Shown: positions 1 through 9,298, numbered from the stretch's first letter. The stretch: 64,000 bases of DNA from an uncultured Oscillospiraceae bacterium (GCA_947629915.1 CANRFN010000013.1:1-64000), one strand, 5' to 3'. The notes: generated by a model from the letters alone, not told the origin. Numbers and translations are program-made.

Positions 1-48
1 GCCGGAGAGAGCACGAATGTGTGAGAGTATTACACGAAATCCTCGTTT

Positions 49-3000
49 TTAGGTATGACTATAATTCGCAGTATCAGTAGTATTCGGGAGATAGCTGCCG
101 TAGGTTCCACCAAAGACGCCGCCAGTGGTGCTCACAGTCTGACCGGGCATGCTGGTGATACCGCAGAACACAATCTTTGTGATACTGCTCTCTTCTTCAG
201 TTACCAGGTTGCCCTGGGATTCATTCAGCCAGGGGGACATGTCCAGCCGGTGCCATTCAAATTCGTTCTTTTCCTCATCTAACGAGTCCGCCATTTCCTC
301 CTTGACCTCATCTGTCATGGGCAGCGGGATATCCACATACATGTAGAAGTTCATGATACCTGTGTAGAGACCAGTATCATTGGAGTAGGCCAGACCGAAC
401 ATCATGTCGCCATCAATGGGTTCCATCACACTGGTTACTTTGCCCGTAGTAGCATCAATACTATAGACCATACCGGTGTTTCCGTACTCACTGGCCCAGA
501 TCGTATTGCCATTCTGGGTAGAACTTGCAATTTCCAGGCCAAATCCACTGAGGTCGCCTTCTGCGGTGATCATCTCACCATAGGTCATGGTGGGAACGCC
601 GTTGTCCACGGTAAATGTGTAAAGCTGAGAATTCCCAGCGCGGTACGAAATGATACCTTCGATTTTGGCACTGATGGAAGCCACGGAGACCGTGCAGACA
701 TCCAGTAGGCTTTCATCTTCCGTGTTGTAGATCGTAATGGTAGCGGTTCCTGTGCCAACAGCTTTCACATTGCCGGCATCGTCCACAGTGGCAACCGTGG
801 GATCGTCAGACTCAATCTTGACGTCCTTGTGGCCTGCATACCAGGGATCAAAGTGCCAGGTCAGCGTGGCAGAGGTGCCAACGTTCAATGTGAGGTTATG
901 CGTGTCAAAGATCGGGGCACCGTAAGCCTCTTCATCAATGGTAGGCACTTTTGCGTGCTCAGGCTTTGCGGCAGCTGCTGCAGTGAGCGGAGCAAAGATA
1001 CCGGCAGTCTCATCACTGAGAGTACCCACCTGTTTGCACACTGCGGTCTCGGGATTCACAGTATAAAGTTCTGCCTCCACAGTAAATCCATCCGGGATAA
1101 AGCGAGCCCAGTAGAGCGTCTCATCGTTGTGGTTCCACACTGCAGACTGGAGGTAATCCAGTGTAATCTTGGTATCGCCCACATCTTTGCCACCATCGTA
1201 GCGTCCGTCTTCCTGGGTGAATTTCCAGAGATGGGCAGTAGTGCTCAATGTTGATTCCTTGTCTTTGTCATCGGAATCATACAAATCGCTCAGATCCTCT
1301 GTTGCGCCAAGGATGTAGATGTTTCCATCATCATCAATAGAGAGCGTATACCCCACCATACTATTGCGCATTATTACGTCTGGCTCTGTTGAATAAGGCT
1401 CAATCGTGTCCCAAACCGTTTCCCAATCAGGCTCTACCTTCTCCAGATAGATCGCATCCACATGTGTTTCATTACCGTATTCATCACTCATGGAGTACAT
1501 TCCATACAGGAGACCATCCGCGTAGTTGTAGGCAAAGTCTGAATAGACATTTTCCAGTGTGGTAATGTAGGCCTGCTCCAGATCCACACTGTTCTTCAGC
1601 ATATCCTCATAGAGGATGCCATAGAGCTTCCCTGTCTCTTCCTGGGCGATCACCATGCCATTCACATACTCAGCAGCAGTGAAAGAGGTGTCTCCGCAGC
1701 TGAAGATGAATGTCTCATTCTTGTTTACATCCTTGTCGAAGGAAACCCAGTTGCTGCCGCCCCAGCCGTCAAACTGGAAGCCCACGAACTCGCCATAGGG
1801 GCTGCCTTCGCCCTTCAGGTTGATACCGTAGTAGGTCTCATTGCCGGCATAGTCGCAGACGGCGATCACAGCTTTGTTGCCATACTGTTCCTTGAATGTG
1901 CTCAGATCAATGTCAGCCTTATAGATCCCACCACATGTATCCATGTCAGGGAAGTTATAGTCGATGACAGTGCTGCCAGAGCCATCCATCAGAACGATAT
2001 TTGCCACATAGCGGTTATCCTGGACGGAGAACTGCAGGTGGTTATCGGCTGTCATGGTGAAGGTTTCATCCTTATTGCCGTTCTTCTTTTCCACCACATG
2101 CGGATTGGTATTGTCCACAGTGAACTGCCAAGACAGAGTGGTTCCATTCTTCTCTGCAAAGTCCAGCAGGTCCGGGCGACCAATTTCATAGCCTTCCTCA
2201 TTGAACTCCGGTTCTGGGGCACCATACTCAGGCACTGTAACCAGAGTGACCGCAAACTTTGTGTCCTCTGGCAGCAGATTGCCTTCCTCATCCGTTCCAT
2301 CCCAGAAGATACCCAGGCCGTAGTCAGTCGTAACATCATACCACTGGCCATAGCTCGTATAGTAGAAGGAAGCAAAGAGCGCACGGTCGAAATTCGTAAG
2401 GAATGTATCCCGATAGTAGATGTTGTCAAAGTCGGGAGTGCCATCTTCCTTAACGCCGGTGATATAGATATTATTGTCTATTGCAGAGCGGATCAGAGTG
2501 GGGAAGATTGCATAAAAGTCCCACTTTGGATCTTCGTTATTGAAAGAATTCCGATCTTCGATATATCTCTTGTCGCTATATCCTGAGTCAAAACTAATGT
2601 TGTATAGATTTCCAAGATACTCATATGCATCATCCGTGCCATGGGGAGCATAAGTCAGAACATTCTTGGAAGTCTCGCCGTTAGGATTGATGATGTGGCT
2701 CGGCTGTTCTGTCTCGTGATAATAGATGCTGATGGCATCGTTTTTGTCGTACATGGAGGGATCGCTCCAGTCGCCGTACCAGCCAAGCAGCGGGATAGAG
2801 TGGGTCACATCGGAGCCAGTGAGATAGATGAAGCCCTCCACGTAGAAGCCGTTGGTGTATCCGTTCTGCTTCATGTTGGCCACTGCATCAGCCGTCACGG
2901 AGATGGAGACGGACACGGTGGCCTTTCCATTTGCGGGGACGGTCACGACACCGTTGGTGGCGCCGCTGTAGGAGACAGTGGCACCCAGGCGGACCATCTC

Positions 3001-5697
3001 AGCGGTGGACAGCTTGTACCCATCGATAGTCTCAGTTCCGGTGGTGAGGATGGAGTCAGAGAGGTTGTAGCTCTGGGACTCATCGCTCAGGTTGTAAATG
3101 TCGAAGGTGAAAGTAAAGGGCTTGCCCGCCTTATCGCCAGCCCGGTCACCCAGTTCGGCCTTCACCTTGCCGCCGTCCACGCCCTGCACCAGCAGGAATG
3201 TCTTGGCGTTGATCAAGTTCTCGATGTTGGCAAGGCCGGCGCCCTGAGAGCGGACGGAGTACTCAATACCATCGTGCTCGATGAGCGGGGTGGCCGTGGA
3301 CATCATCAGAGACTGAATCAGCGTGCCGGCAGGCAGGTTGAGACCGGAAGCGGCCTTCGCTGCATTCCAAACCTTGTCGTTGTTAGAGTGGATGTAGTCT
3401 GCTGCCAGTGCTGCAAGGCCTGCGTTGTGCGGCGAGGCCATGGAAGTGCCGCTCATCAGCTCATATTCTGTGGTGTTACCGTTGGCACCGTTCACAGACA
3501 GAATCGATCCGCCGGGAGTAGCGATCTCCGGTTTCAGAGACAGATTGGTAGTGCTGCCCCAGGAGGAGAAATAACTCATCTGGGGGGTGTCAGACTCAGA
3601 AGGAGCAATGGAGAGGCGGTGGACCACTTCCAGGGTACCGCTGGTTCCGTTGGCAAACATCTCTTTGGCCTCATCCATAGTGATGCCTGCGATGGGGATG
3701 GTGGCGGTGGTAGCAGGGGTGGTCTCATCGCCGGCCACGGTGCCGTTTACGTCACCAGGCTCATTGTTGTAGATCAGCACGCCAATGGCGCCGGCTGCTG
3801 CTGCATTCTGGTGCTTGTCGATGAAGCTCACCATGTTGCCGCGGGCGATCACCACGATCTTGCCGTTGCAGTCCAAGCCGCTGAAATCATCGGCGCTGCC
3901 GGCATAGACGGTGAGATCGGTTTGCTCTTCTCCGGCGAACAGGTTGGTGGGATCTCCCAGGAAGACATACGGATACTCAGTTCCCATGCCGTCCGGGTCC
4001 ATCTCTTCCCAGGGCTTCGGATTTCCACCGAACTCCATAGGAACCAGGGACACTTCAGTGCCGTTGCTCCCCGTTGCCGTGACACGCATGGTGGCATAGT
4101 AGCCGTTGTTGTCTACGCTGGCCACGGTGAAGGCCTGATCGTAGGAGCCGGGAGCACCCAGGTTGCCAACGCCGCCCTCATCGGTGTACATCAGCTGATA
4201 GGCATCGTCATAGTCCGCCCAGGCGCCGGAGTTGCCGGCGGACACGCTCACTACCATGCCCTTGTCTTCCGCGGCCTGGAACACATCGTAAATCCAGCCA
4301 TCGATCAGGGTATAGTATTCGGCTTCCGGGTCGTACTCATCGGGATTGATCTCCAGGTGGGGCTCAGAGAAGCCCGGCTGCGGAGAACCCAGAGACAGGT
4401 TGGACACATCGCAGCCAAGAAGAATGGCGTCTTCCAGCGCGGCCACATAGTCGCTGGAATAGGTGCTGCCTCCCTCGCGGAATACGGAGAGCGCCACAAG
4501 CTGCGCATCCGGCGCCACGCCGTCCACCTTCACACTGTCCGCAGCCGAGACGAATTTGTTCTCAGACTGGCACAGGAGCAGGTAGGCATCGTATGCCGTG
4601 ACATCCCCATCGCCATCGATATCGGTATACACCGGGTCGCTCACGGGCTTTTCCTGGATGGCCAGGTCCAGTTCGCTCTGGGCGTCCGCCTTGTTGAAGG
4701 CCTTGTCGCCGTTCAGGTCGTAGACGGACTCCGCCGGCAGATACCGGTTGGCCGCCGAGATACCGGACACATGGGAGCCGTGCTCATTGCCTTCCACCAG
4801 ATCCGGATCTGGAAAATGGGACACATCGGTGGTCCCGGTGGCGTAGTTGAACGCGAAGGGGACCTTCATGTTCTGATAGAGGTCGTTTGCCGTGAGCTTG
4901 GGATTGCGCTCATGGACATGCAGCTTGTCCAGCACCGCGGCAATGCGATCCTTGGTAATCAAGCCAAGACTGGCAAGATACGCGTCATAGGACAGGCCCG
5001 CCTTCGCAGCATCCTCCTGCAGGGCATACTCATATGCCTGGCTGTCGAAGGAGATGTGGTCCAGCTCCAGGCCGGTGTCGATGATGGCCACGCTGGTGCC
5101 GGCGCCGTAGTACCCGGTGCCGCTGGAGCGGACGCCGTCTACGCCGGTCATCTGCTGGCTGATGGTGTTGTTGGACTCGTCCAGCATCTCATACCGCTGT
5201 TCCAGAATCACCATCTTGACGCCGCGGACCTTGGCGATCTCGCTGACCTTGCCGTACTCTACGCTTACGGCCAGGGCGTTCGTCACGATGTCAAAGCTGT
5301 AGATGACATCCAGCGGATCCCCGTCCAGCACATCGTTGGTGATGCGGGTGGCCGTCAGGGCCTGACTGGGCGTCATGGTCTGCTCGTACTTCTTGTACAG
5401 CGGATCCTGGCTCATCGTCATGATATCCTCGCCGCCCATCATCATCATGTTGTCCATGATGATCACAGCACGTACTTGATCGGTGTCATCGTACATGGGA
5501 TTTTCGCTTTTCTCAATGGTGGGGCCGTTTCCAAAGAGGGTTCCGTCCACTTCAGAGGGGTCCAGCTCCTCCCAGGTGATGTCATCGCTGTCTTCGCCGT
5601 TGGGACCTGCGGCAAACACGGTGAGGTCGGTCAGGCCGAGCACCATCACCAGTGCCAGCAGCAGAGCCAGCAGTCTAGACGCCTTTTTTCTTGTCAT
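49..5697 (-). CDS. Secreted S8 (subtilisin/lactocepin-type) protease with dockerin-like insert
   Basis: Large extracellular serine endopeptidase. The start at 5697 is fixed by AGGAGG (5704-5709) six bases upstream and by a signal peptide in residues 1-29; a longer frame to 5796 has neither. Counting from here (1882 aa): propeptide about 30-185, catalytic Asp207 (AIIDTG), His306 (HGSHVSG), oxyanion Asn489 (SAGNSG) and Ser752 (GTSMASP). A PA-type insert lies at about 590-685, Fn3-like wall domains follow, and a Big_2-type Ig domain sits at about 1593-1670. Odd: two Ca-loop segments of dockerin type (DLNGDKAFNKAD and DIDGDGDVTAYD, about 327-371) are inserted right after the catalytic His. The protein ends in LPNTTDTANYSHT with no membrane helix after the LPxT-like motif, so wall anchoring is unclear. 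Family call is firm; the substrate is unknown. Confidence 0.93.
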   Translation of the reverse strand: MTRKKASRLLALLLALVMVLGLTDLTVFAAGPNGEDSDDITWEELDPSEVDGTLFGNGPTIEKSENPMYDDTDQVRAVIIMDNMMMMGGEDIMTMSQDPLYKKYEQTMTPSQALTATRITNDVLDGDPLDVIYSFDIVTNALAVSVEYGKVSEIAKVRGVKMVILEQRYEMLDESNNTISQQMTGVDGVRSSGTGYYGAGTSVAIIDTGLELDHISFDSQAYEYALQEDAAKAGLSYDAYLASLGLITKDRIAAVLDKLHVHERNPKLTANDLYQNMKVPFAFNYATGTTDVSHFPDPDLVEGNEHGSHVSGISAANRYLPAESVYDLNGDKAFNKADAQSELDLAIQEKPVSDPVYTDIDGDGDVTAYDAYLLLCQSENKFVSAADSVKVDGVAPDAQLVALSVFREGGSTYSSDYVAALEDAILLGCDVSNLSLGSPQPGFSEPHLEINPDEYDPEAEYYTLIDGWIYDVFQAAEDKGMVVSVSAGNSGAWADYDDAYQLMYTDEGGVGNLGAPGSYDQAFTVASVDNNGYYATMRVTATGSNGTEVSLVPMEFGGNPKPWEEMDPDGMGTEYPYVFLGDPTNLFAGEEQTDLTVYAGSADDFSGLDCNGKIVVIARGNMVSFIDKHQNAAAAGAIGVLIYNNEPGDVNGTVAGDETTPATTATIPIAGITMDEAKEMFANGTSGTLEVVHRLSIAPSESDTPQMSYFSSWGSTTNLSLKPEIATPGGSILSVNGANGNTTEYELMSGTSMASPHNAGLAALAADYIHSNNDKVWNAAKAASGLNLPAGTLIQSLMMSTATPLIEHDGIEYSVRSQGAGLANIENLINAKTFLLVQGVDGGKVKAELGDRAGDKAGKPFTFTFDIYNLSDESQSYNLSDSILTTGTETIDGYKLSTAEMVRLGATVSYSGATNGVVTVPANGKATVSVSISVTADAVANMKQNGYTNGFYVEGFIYLTGSDVTHSIPLLGWYGDWSDPSMYDKNDAISIYYHETEQPSHIINPNGETSKNVLTYAPHGTDDAYEYLGNLYNISFDSGYSDKRYIEDRNSFNNEDPKWDFYAIFPTLIRSAIDNNIYITGVKEDGTPDFDNIYYRDTFLTNFDRALFASFYYTSYGQWYDVTTDYGLGIFWDGTDEEGNLLPEDTKFAVTLVTVPEYGAPEPEFNEEGYEIGRPDLLDFAEKNGTTLSWQFTVDNTNPHVVEKKNGNKDETFTMTADNHLQFSVQDNRYVANIVLMDGSGSTVIDYNFPDMDTCGGIYKADIDLSTFKEQYGNKAVIAVCDYAGNETYYGINLKGEGSPYGEFVGFQFDGWGGSNWVSFDKDVNKNETFIFSCGDTSFTAAEYVNGMVIAQEETGKLYGILYEDMLKNSVDLEQAYITTLENVYSDFAYNYADGLLYGMYSMSDEYGNETHVDAIYLEKVEPDWETVWDTIEPYSTEPDVIMRNSMVGYTLSIDDDGNIYILGATEDLSDLYDSDDKDKESTLSTTAHLWKFTQEDGRYDGGKDVGDTKITLDYLQSAVWNHNDETLYWARFIPDGFTVEAELYTVNPETAVCKQVGTLSDETAGIFAPLTAAAAAKPEHAKVPTIDEEAYGAPIFDTHNLTLNVGTSATLTWHFDPWYAGHKDVKIESDDPTVATVDDAGNVKAVGTGTATITIYNTEDESLLDVCTVSVASISAKIEGIISYRAGNSQLYTFTVDNGVPTMTYGEMITAEGDLSGFGLEIASSTQNGNTIWASEYGNTGMVYSIDATTGKVTSVMEPIDGDMMFGLAYSNDTGLYTGIMNFYMYVDIPLPMTDEVKEEMADSLDEEKNEFEWHRLDMSPWLNESQGNLVTEEESSITKIVFCGITSMPGQTVSTTGGVFGGTYGSYLPNTTDTANYSHT

Positions 5698-5837
5698 GTT
5701 GTGCCTCCTAACTATTGTTTCTCTGGAATCGGAATGTCCCTCGGTTCGAGCCTTTGATCTGCCGAAAAGCCGCCCGATTCCGCGATTCGCCTGCAAAATA
5801 ATACCTGTTTGGTGCCTCCTCCCTCGCCAACATCGTA

Positions 5838-5867
5838 CCTGACAAAAAAGTATACTTTTTTGTCAGG
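5838..5867. promoter_or_regulatory. Perfect 30-bp palindrome upstream of the protease
   Basis: The two 15-base arms (CCTGACAAAAAAGTA and its exact complement) meet with no spacer. The centre reads GTATAC, so a TATACT -10-like hexamer sits inside on either strand. It lies 141 bases upstream of the protease start codon. The arms are mostly A/T, unlike the GC-rich terminators of this window, which fits an operator better than a terminator. The regulator is unknown. Confidence 0.6.
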
Positions 5868-5987
5868 GGAACCAGCCTCGGAAAAAATGGAAAATTTGCA
5901 CACGTTTTTGCATTTTCCACTGGAAATCTTGCAGTTTTCGTGGTATACTGAGGGACGATTTCTGCGAAAGGCCACCTGGTGAAAACC

Positions 5988-6003
5988 TATACTTTTTTGT
6001 CAG
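5988..6003. promoter_or_regulatory. Half-site copy of the 30-bp palindrome
   Basis: The 16 bases TATACTTTTTTGTCAG repeat the right half of the palindrome at 5838-5867 exactly, 135 bases further on. A second binding site for the same unknown regulator is the simplest reading. Confidence 0.5.
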
Positions 6004-6266
6004 TTTCTTGTCTTTTTATTTGGCATCTTGCACAATATTTGCTCCACACTGGGCATTTTGCGGTTTTATGCCGTGTTTTTCCCCTTCTTTTTCCAATTTT
6101 CTTGCGCAATCTTCCAAATGCATGCAGATGAGGCAGTGTGCCCGCATCATGATCGGCCCAACAGGCTGGTTTTGAGGCCCGCTTTCCACTTTTTTGCGCC
6201 AATCCTGTCCCAACGGGGTACCGGAGAGATCTGCAGGGTGGAAATATTCAGATACGGGAGGACAAA

Positions 6267-6306
6267 AGCGCCGGCCCGGCACGCAGTTGCGTGCCGGGCC
6301 GGCGCT
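6267..6306 (-). terminator. Rho-independent terminator of the blaI-blaR1 operon
   Basis: A 19-bp GC-rich stem (6267-6285 with 6288-6306) has a two-base gap at its tip. On the minus strand it is followed by TTTTGTCC. It stands about 100 bases beyond the stop codon of the last operon gene. Confidence 0.85.
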
Positions 6307-6406
6307 CTCTTTGCCTCAGAGGAGCAAAATGATTCTTGTGGAAGACAGCCGCCCGTCTCGTGATCTCATCACCGGAATCGTTTCAGGTCCCAGGCGGTCC
6401 TATTTT

Positions 6407-7009
6407 CTATTCCTTAGGCGGCAGCTCCAATGTCTGCTCGGCGGACTCATCGCCCACGCAGTTTCGCAGACTGAACAGGCTCACCATCAGTGCAATGGCC
6501 GCAAGCACCCAGATGATCGTCCCTCCAATCACCACCCACGTTGTGATCGCCCGATATCGGATCAGAATGGTATTTCCATACTGCACCAGATGGAAGGCGG
6601 TATAGAGCAGCGCATAGAGGGTGCGGAAGTGGAGTAAGGTCTTGTCCAGGTGGGCCTCAGGCGGCTGCAGTTCGGTCGCCAGCGCCGCCATGTCCGTGAG
6701 AAACTGGAAGTGGAAGTAAATTGCCACGGCGTAGAACAGGAGGTCCAGAAAGAGGATGTCCACATACTGGCTCACCACCGGCAGCCACTGGATCCCGTGC
6801 CACACCGCCATCAGGATCAGAAGGGGTTTGAGCAGGCTCAAGTCCCGCCGGACAGCGGACAGGCAGTGGATGGCGCTCATCAGCAGCAGATCCCCCACAA
6901 AGGCCGGCAGGATGCTGATGGACCCGATGTTGATGTCCACATGGAGGAAGAGATATCCCCAGGCGGCGTAGGTGAGGCCGGTGCGGATGGATGCGCGGTC
7001 AGAAATCAT
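6407..7009 (-). CDS. Multi-pass membrane protein, third gene of the BlaI/BlaR1 operon
   Basis: A 200-residue hydrophobic protein with about five membrane segments (for example LFYAVAIYFHFQFL and WVVIGGTIIWVLAAIALMVSLF) and a short acidic tail. I do not recognise the family. Its start codon lies inside the end of the BlaR1-like gene (11-base overlap), so translation is probably coupled and the product probably works with, or is the target of, the BlaI/BlaR1 pair. A strong terminator follows. BlaI/BlaR1 pairs elsewhere often control a beta-lactamase or penicillin-binding protein; this protein resembles neither. Confidence 0.7.
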   Translation of the reverse strand: MISDRASIRTGLTYAAWGYLFLHVDINIGSISILPAFVGDLLLMSAIHCLSAVRRDLSLLKPLLILMAVWHGIQWLPVVSQYVDILFLDLLFYAVAIYFHFQFLTDMAALATELQPPEAHLDKTLLHFRTLYALLYTAFHLVQYGNTILIRYRAITTWVVIGGTIIWVLAAIALMVSLFSLRNCVGDESAEQTLELPPKE

Positions 7010-8870
7010 ATGGTCCTACCTCCTTCACGGGCAGCAGTTTCATGGGGATGGGGTCTCCCCCGTTGATGCAGAATTCCGCCTCCAGGTGATCCGGCAGCTC
7101 ATCGGGCTCCCACATGCCGCCTCCCTCTCCGTAGAGGAAGATGGGGCTCTCGTCCCAGTACACTTCCCGGGTGGTCCAGTTCAGGTCTGCGTAGTCCTCC
7201 TCCGTATCCCAGATCGGAGGCATGGCGATCCCGATCGTCTCATACTTGGCCTGGTCCTCTGGAGCGCCGATATACTCCGCTGCCACCATGGTAACGGTCT
7301 GATGGTTCCAATTCTCATAGAGCAGGTCCGGCTCCGGCACCGTGGAGGGGACGGGCTGCAGACCACTCCAGCCGACGTCCCCATTTCTCTGTTGATCCGC
7401 CCGGTTCTGATAGTAGAAGATCACCCGGAAGTCCCCGCAGTCTCCGGTATACTGCCAGGCGGGCAGTCCCAGGTTTACCCCGTCCCTCTGGTCTCCGTGG
7501 ACCAGCTCCAGGGATCCCATGGGCTGTACCACCCATCTGCCCTGCTCCAGATCGGCCCGCACATGTTGGACCAGGAGCCACCGGCCTGATGTGGTGCCGT
7601 CCCATTCGTAGCCCGCCGGGGGTTTCGCCGGGATAAAGGCCACCAGGCACTCGTAGCCGTCCCCGCTCTGGGCGTAGTTCCAGATCTGGTAGGGCTCATA
7701 GAAGTTCACGTTCTCCAGCCACCGGCCGTCCTCCCCCAGCCAGCTCTCCCCGGGCTCCAGGGCGGCCAGGGCGTTCTGCTCCGAGAGGGGCGCACACATG
7801 GCCCGGTATGCGGTCTTGCCGGTGAGAACGCTCTTGGCATAGGCATCTATGGCACCCGCTGCCGTAGAGCAATAGGTGGTGCGGGCAGAGGCCAGCTGCA
7901 GATGGGGCTCCTGTGTCTCCCACACGGTCTGGGGCTTCATCCCCGTGAGCAGGGGCACCAGGAGGATGATGGCCACGCACCAGGACACCAGCCCCATGCC
8001 CTGGGGATAGAGGCGGAACCGGGCGATGGCCTCGATCCGCCGGCCGATGTTCTTGCCCCCGTTGGCGATGGAGGAGGTACCGGGCACGCAGCCGTACTTC
8101 TCGTCCGCCATGTTCAGCAGGATTCGGCCGTACTCCCGGCGCTCCTCGCCCTCCAGCCGCTCTAGGACGCGCTGGTCGCAGAGGGACTCCAGGTCGTTGC
8201 GGGCACGGCCTGCGCAGTACCAGAGCAGCGGGTTGCACCAGTGGATGCAGCGGAGGACGCAGATGAGGATCCCCCAGACGGCGTCCCTGTACTTCAGGTG
8301 CAGCAGCTCGTGGAGGATCACCTTGTCATCGGTGGGGCGGCCGGCGGGGAGCACAAGCACCGGCTTGCGCATCCCGCACACGAAGGCGGTGGTGAGCCCC
8401 GGGATCTCCACGGCGGGGCAGGCTTTGAGGTGATACCGCTCCGCCACGGCCTGTACCTGCCGGGATGCCGCAGGGTTGGCCTTTCGGAGGGCCAGCCGCA
8501 GCCGCACATAATCCGCGATGCCCTGGACAAACAGGACTACACCCACGCACCAGTACAGGAGATAGAGAAAGCCCGGGATGGTCTGCAGGTCCCCCGGCAG
8601 CAGCGGGACGGGCACTGAGATGGCGGGGATGGTGTCAAAGGCGCCGGTACAGGCGGAGCGCAACGCCTCCACCAGGGCGGGCCAGGGGAACAGCACATAC
8701 CGCCCGCCCAGGCCCGCGGGGAAGAGCAGCACCGCCGCCAGCACACCCCAGACGGCAAACTGCCACCGGGGGGAGAGTTTGTCCCGGAGTAAGGCCTTCA
8801 GCGCCAGCAGCAGGGCGGCGGCGCCGGACGCGGTGAGGGTCTGCAGCAGGAAACACCAGATGTCTCCCAC
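6999..8870 (-). CDS. BlaR1-like M56 membrane metallopeptidase/sensor
   Basis: Membrane-bound zinc peptidase of the BlaR1/MecR1 family (M56), which on sensing a signal inactivates the partner BlaI-type repressor. Helices fill the N-terminal third. The zinc motif HELLH is at residues 187-191, and the family motif with the third ligand (DLESLCDQRVL) follows about 40 residues later. After a last membrane helix (about 300-320) comes an extracellular domain of about 300 residues. This domain does not show the SxxK...SxN...KTG pattern of the beta-lactam-binding domain of classical BlaR1, so it probably senses something else. It lies four bases after the blaI-like gene and overlaps the next gene. Confidence 0.88.
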   Translation of the reverse strand: MGDIWCFLLQTLTASGAAALLLALKALLRDKLSPRWQFAVWGVLAAVLLFPAGLGGRYVLFPWPALVEALRSACTGAFDTIPAISVPVPLLPGDLQTIPGFLYLLYWCVGVVLFVQGIADYVRLRLALRKANPAASRQVQAVAERYHLKACPAVEIPGLTTAFVCGMRKPVLVLPAGRPTDDKVILHELLHLKYRDAVWGILICVLRCIHWCNPLLWYCAGRARNDLESLCDQRVLERLEGEERREYGRILLNMADEKYGCVPGTSSIANGGKNIGRRIEAIARFRLYPQGMGLVSWCVAIILLVPLLTGMKPQTVWETQEPHLQLASARTTYCSTAAGAIDAYAKSVLTGKTAYRAMCAPLSEQNALAALEPGESWLGEDGRWLENVNFYEPYQIWNYAQSGDGYECLVAFIPAKPPAGYEWDGTTSGRWLLVQHVRADLEQGRWVVQPMGSLELVHGDQRDGVNLGLPAWQYTGDCGDFRVIFYYQNRADQQRNGDVGWSGLQPVPSTVPEPDLLYENWNHQTVTMVAAEYIGAPEDQAKYETIGIAMPPIWDTEEDYADLNWTTREVYWDESPIFLYGEGGGMWEPDELPDHLEAEFCINGGDPIPMKLLPVKEVGPYDF

Positions 8871-8873
8871 GGC

Positions 8874-9236
8874 TCACACCTCCATCTCGTCCAGCAGTTT
8901 CCGGAGCCGGTCCCGCTCCTCTGCTGTGATGCGGTTCTCCTTCAGGAAGGCCGCCACCAGATCTCCGGCGGCGCCGTGGTACACCTGCCGGAGAAAGCTG
9001 TCCCGGGCGCTGGCCTGGCAGTCCTCCCGTTGGAGGGCGGCGCGGTACTTCCGGGGATAGCCCTCCCCGTCTATGGCCACCAGCCCCTTGCCCTCCATGC
9101 GGGTGAGGTAGGTGAACACCGTGTTGCGGCTCCAGCCGGTGTCCGGCTGCAGCGCGTTGGTGAGCTCGCCTAAGGTGAGGCCGCCGGTGTCCCACAGGGC
9201 CTCCAGCACGGTCCACTCCTTGTCCGATAGTTTCAT
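8874..9236 (-). CDS. BlaI/MecI-family winged-helix repressor
   Basis: A 120-residue dimeric repressor of the BlaI/MecI/CopY family. It begins MKLSDKEWTVLEALW, the typical start of the family. The winged helix includes the recognition region WSRNTVFTYLTRMEGKGL. The start at 9236 is preferred over the longer frame to 9269 because AGGAGG (9244-9249) lies seven bases upstream and because the longer version would run into the operator. It is the first gene of a three-gene operon and has two TACAnnTGTA boxes in its own promoter region, so it very likely represses itself; cleavage by the adjacent M56 protein would relieve repression. Confidence 0.92.
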   Translation of the reverse strand: MKLSDKEWTVLEALWDTGGLTLGELTNALQPDTGWSRNTVFTYLTRMEGKGLVAIDGEGYPRKYRAALQREDCQASARDSFLRQVYHGAAGDLVAAFLKENRITAEERDRLRKLLDEMEV

Positions 9237-9248
9237 GTCCTCGCCTCC

Positions 9249-9258
9249 TACAGTTGTA
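9249..9258. promoter_or_regulatory. BlaI-type operator box 2
   Basis: TACAGTTGTA, 25 bases centre to centre from box 1. It lies between promoter and start codon and touches the AGGAGG ribosome site. Paired boxes at this kind of spacing fit two bound repressor dimers. Confidence 0.82.
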
Positions 9259-9269
9259 AGAACAAGCAC

Positions 9270-9298
9270 ATCCTACACCTGTAGGAGGGAGCTGTCAA
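9270..9298 (-). promoter_or_regulatory. Sigma-A promoter of the blaI-blaR1 operon
   Basis: On the minus strand: TTGACA (9293-9298), a 17-base spacer, TAGGAT (9270-9275). The -35 is a perfect consensus and the spacing is ideal. One BlaI-type box lies in the spacer and -10 and the other overlaps the ribosome site. Confidence 0.88.
9274..9283. promoter_or_regulatory. BlaI-type operator box 1
   Basis: TACACCTGTA, extended to six-base arms CCTACA/TGTAGG around a two-base centre. This matches the TACAnnTGTA core known for BlaI/MecI repressors and overlaps the promoter spacer and -10 hexamer. Confidence 0.85.

Larger units (their letters stand above)
5698..6406. other. Intergenic region without a credible gene
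   Basis: About 700 bases between the protease start and the end of the BlaR1 operon. It holds the protease ribosome site, a perfect 30-bp palindrome (5838-5867), a matching half-site (5988-6003) and the operon terminator (6267-6306). Short frames on both strands lack ribosome sites and family features. A TATACT hexamer with an upstream TGG (5941-5949, plus strand) looks like an orphan extended -10, but no plus-strand gene follows it. Confidence 0.6.

Noticed and set aside
2641..5757. Long plus-strand frame (1038 codons) opposite the protease
   Set aside because: It mirrors the codon pattern of the minus-strand protease, has no family features or ribosome site, and the opposite strand has an intact catalytic triad.
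6999..8870. True beta-lactam sensor BlaR1 or MecR1
   Set aside because: The extracellular part lacks the visible motifs of a penicillin-binding domain and no beta-lactamase gene is nearby.
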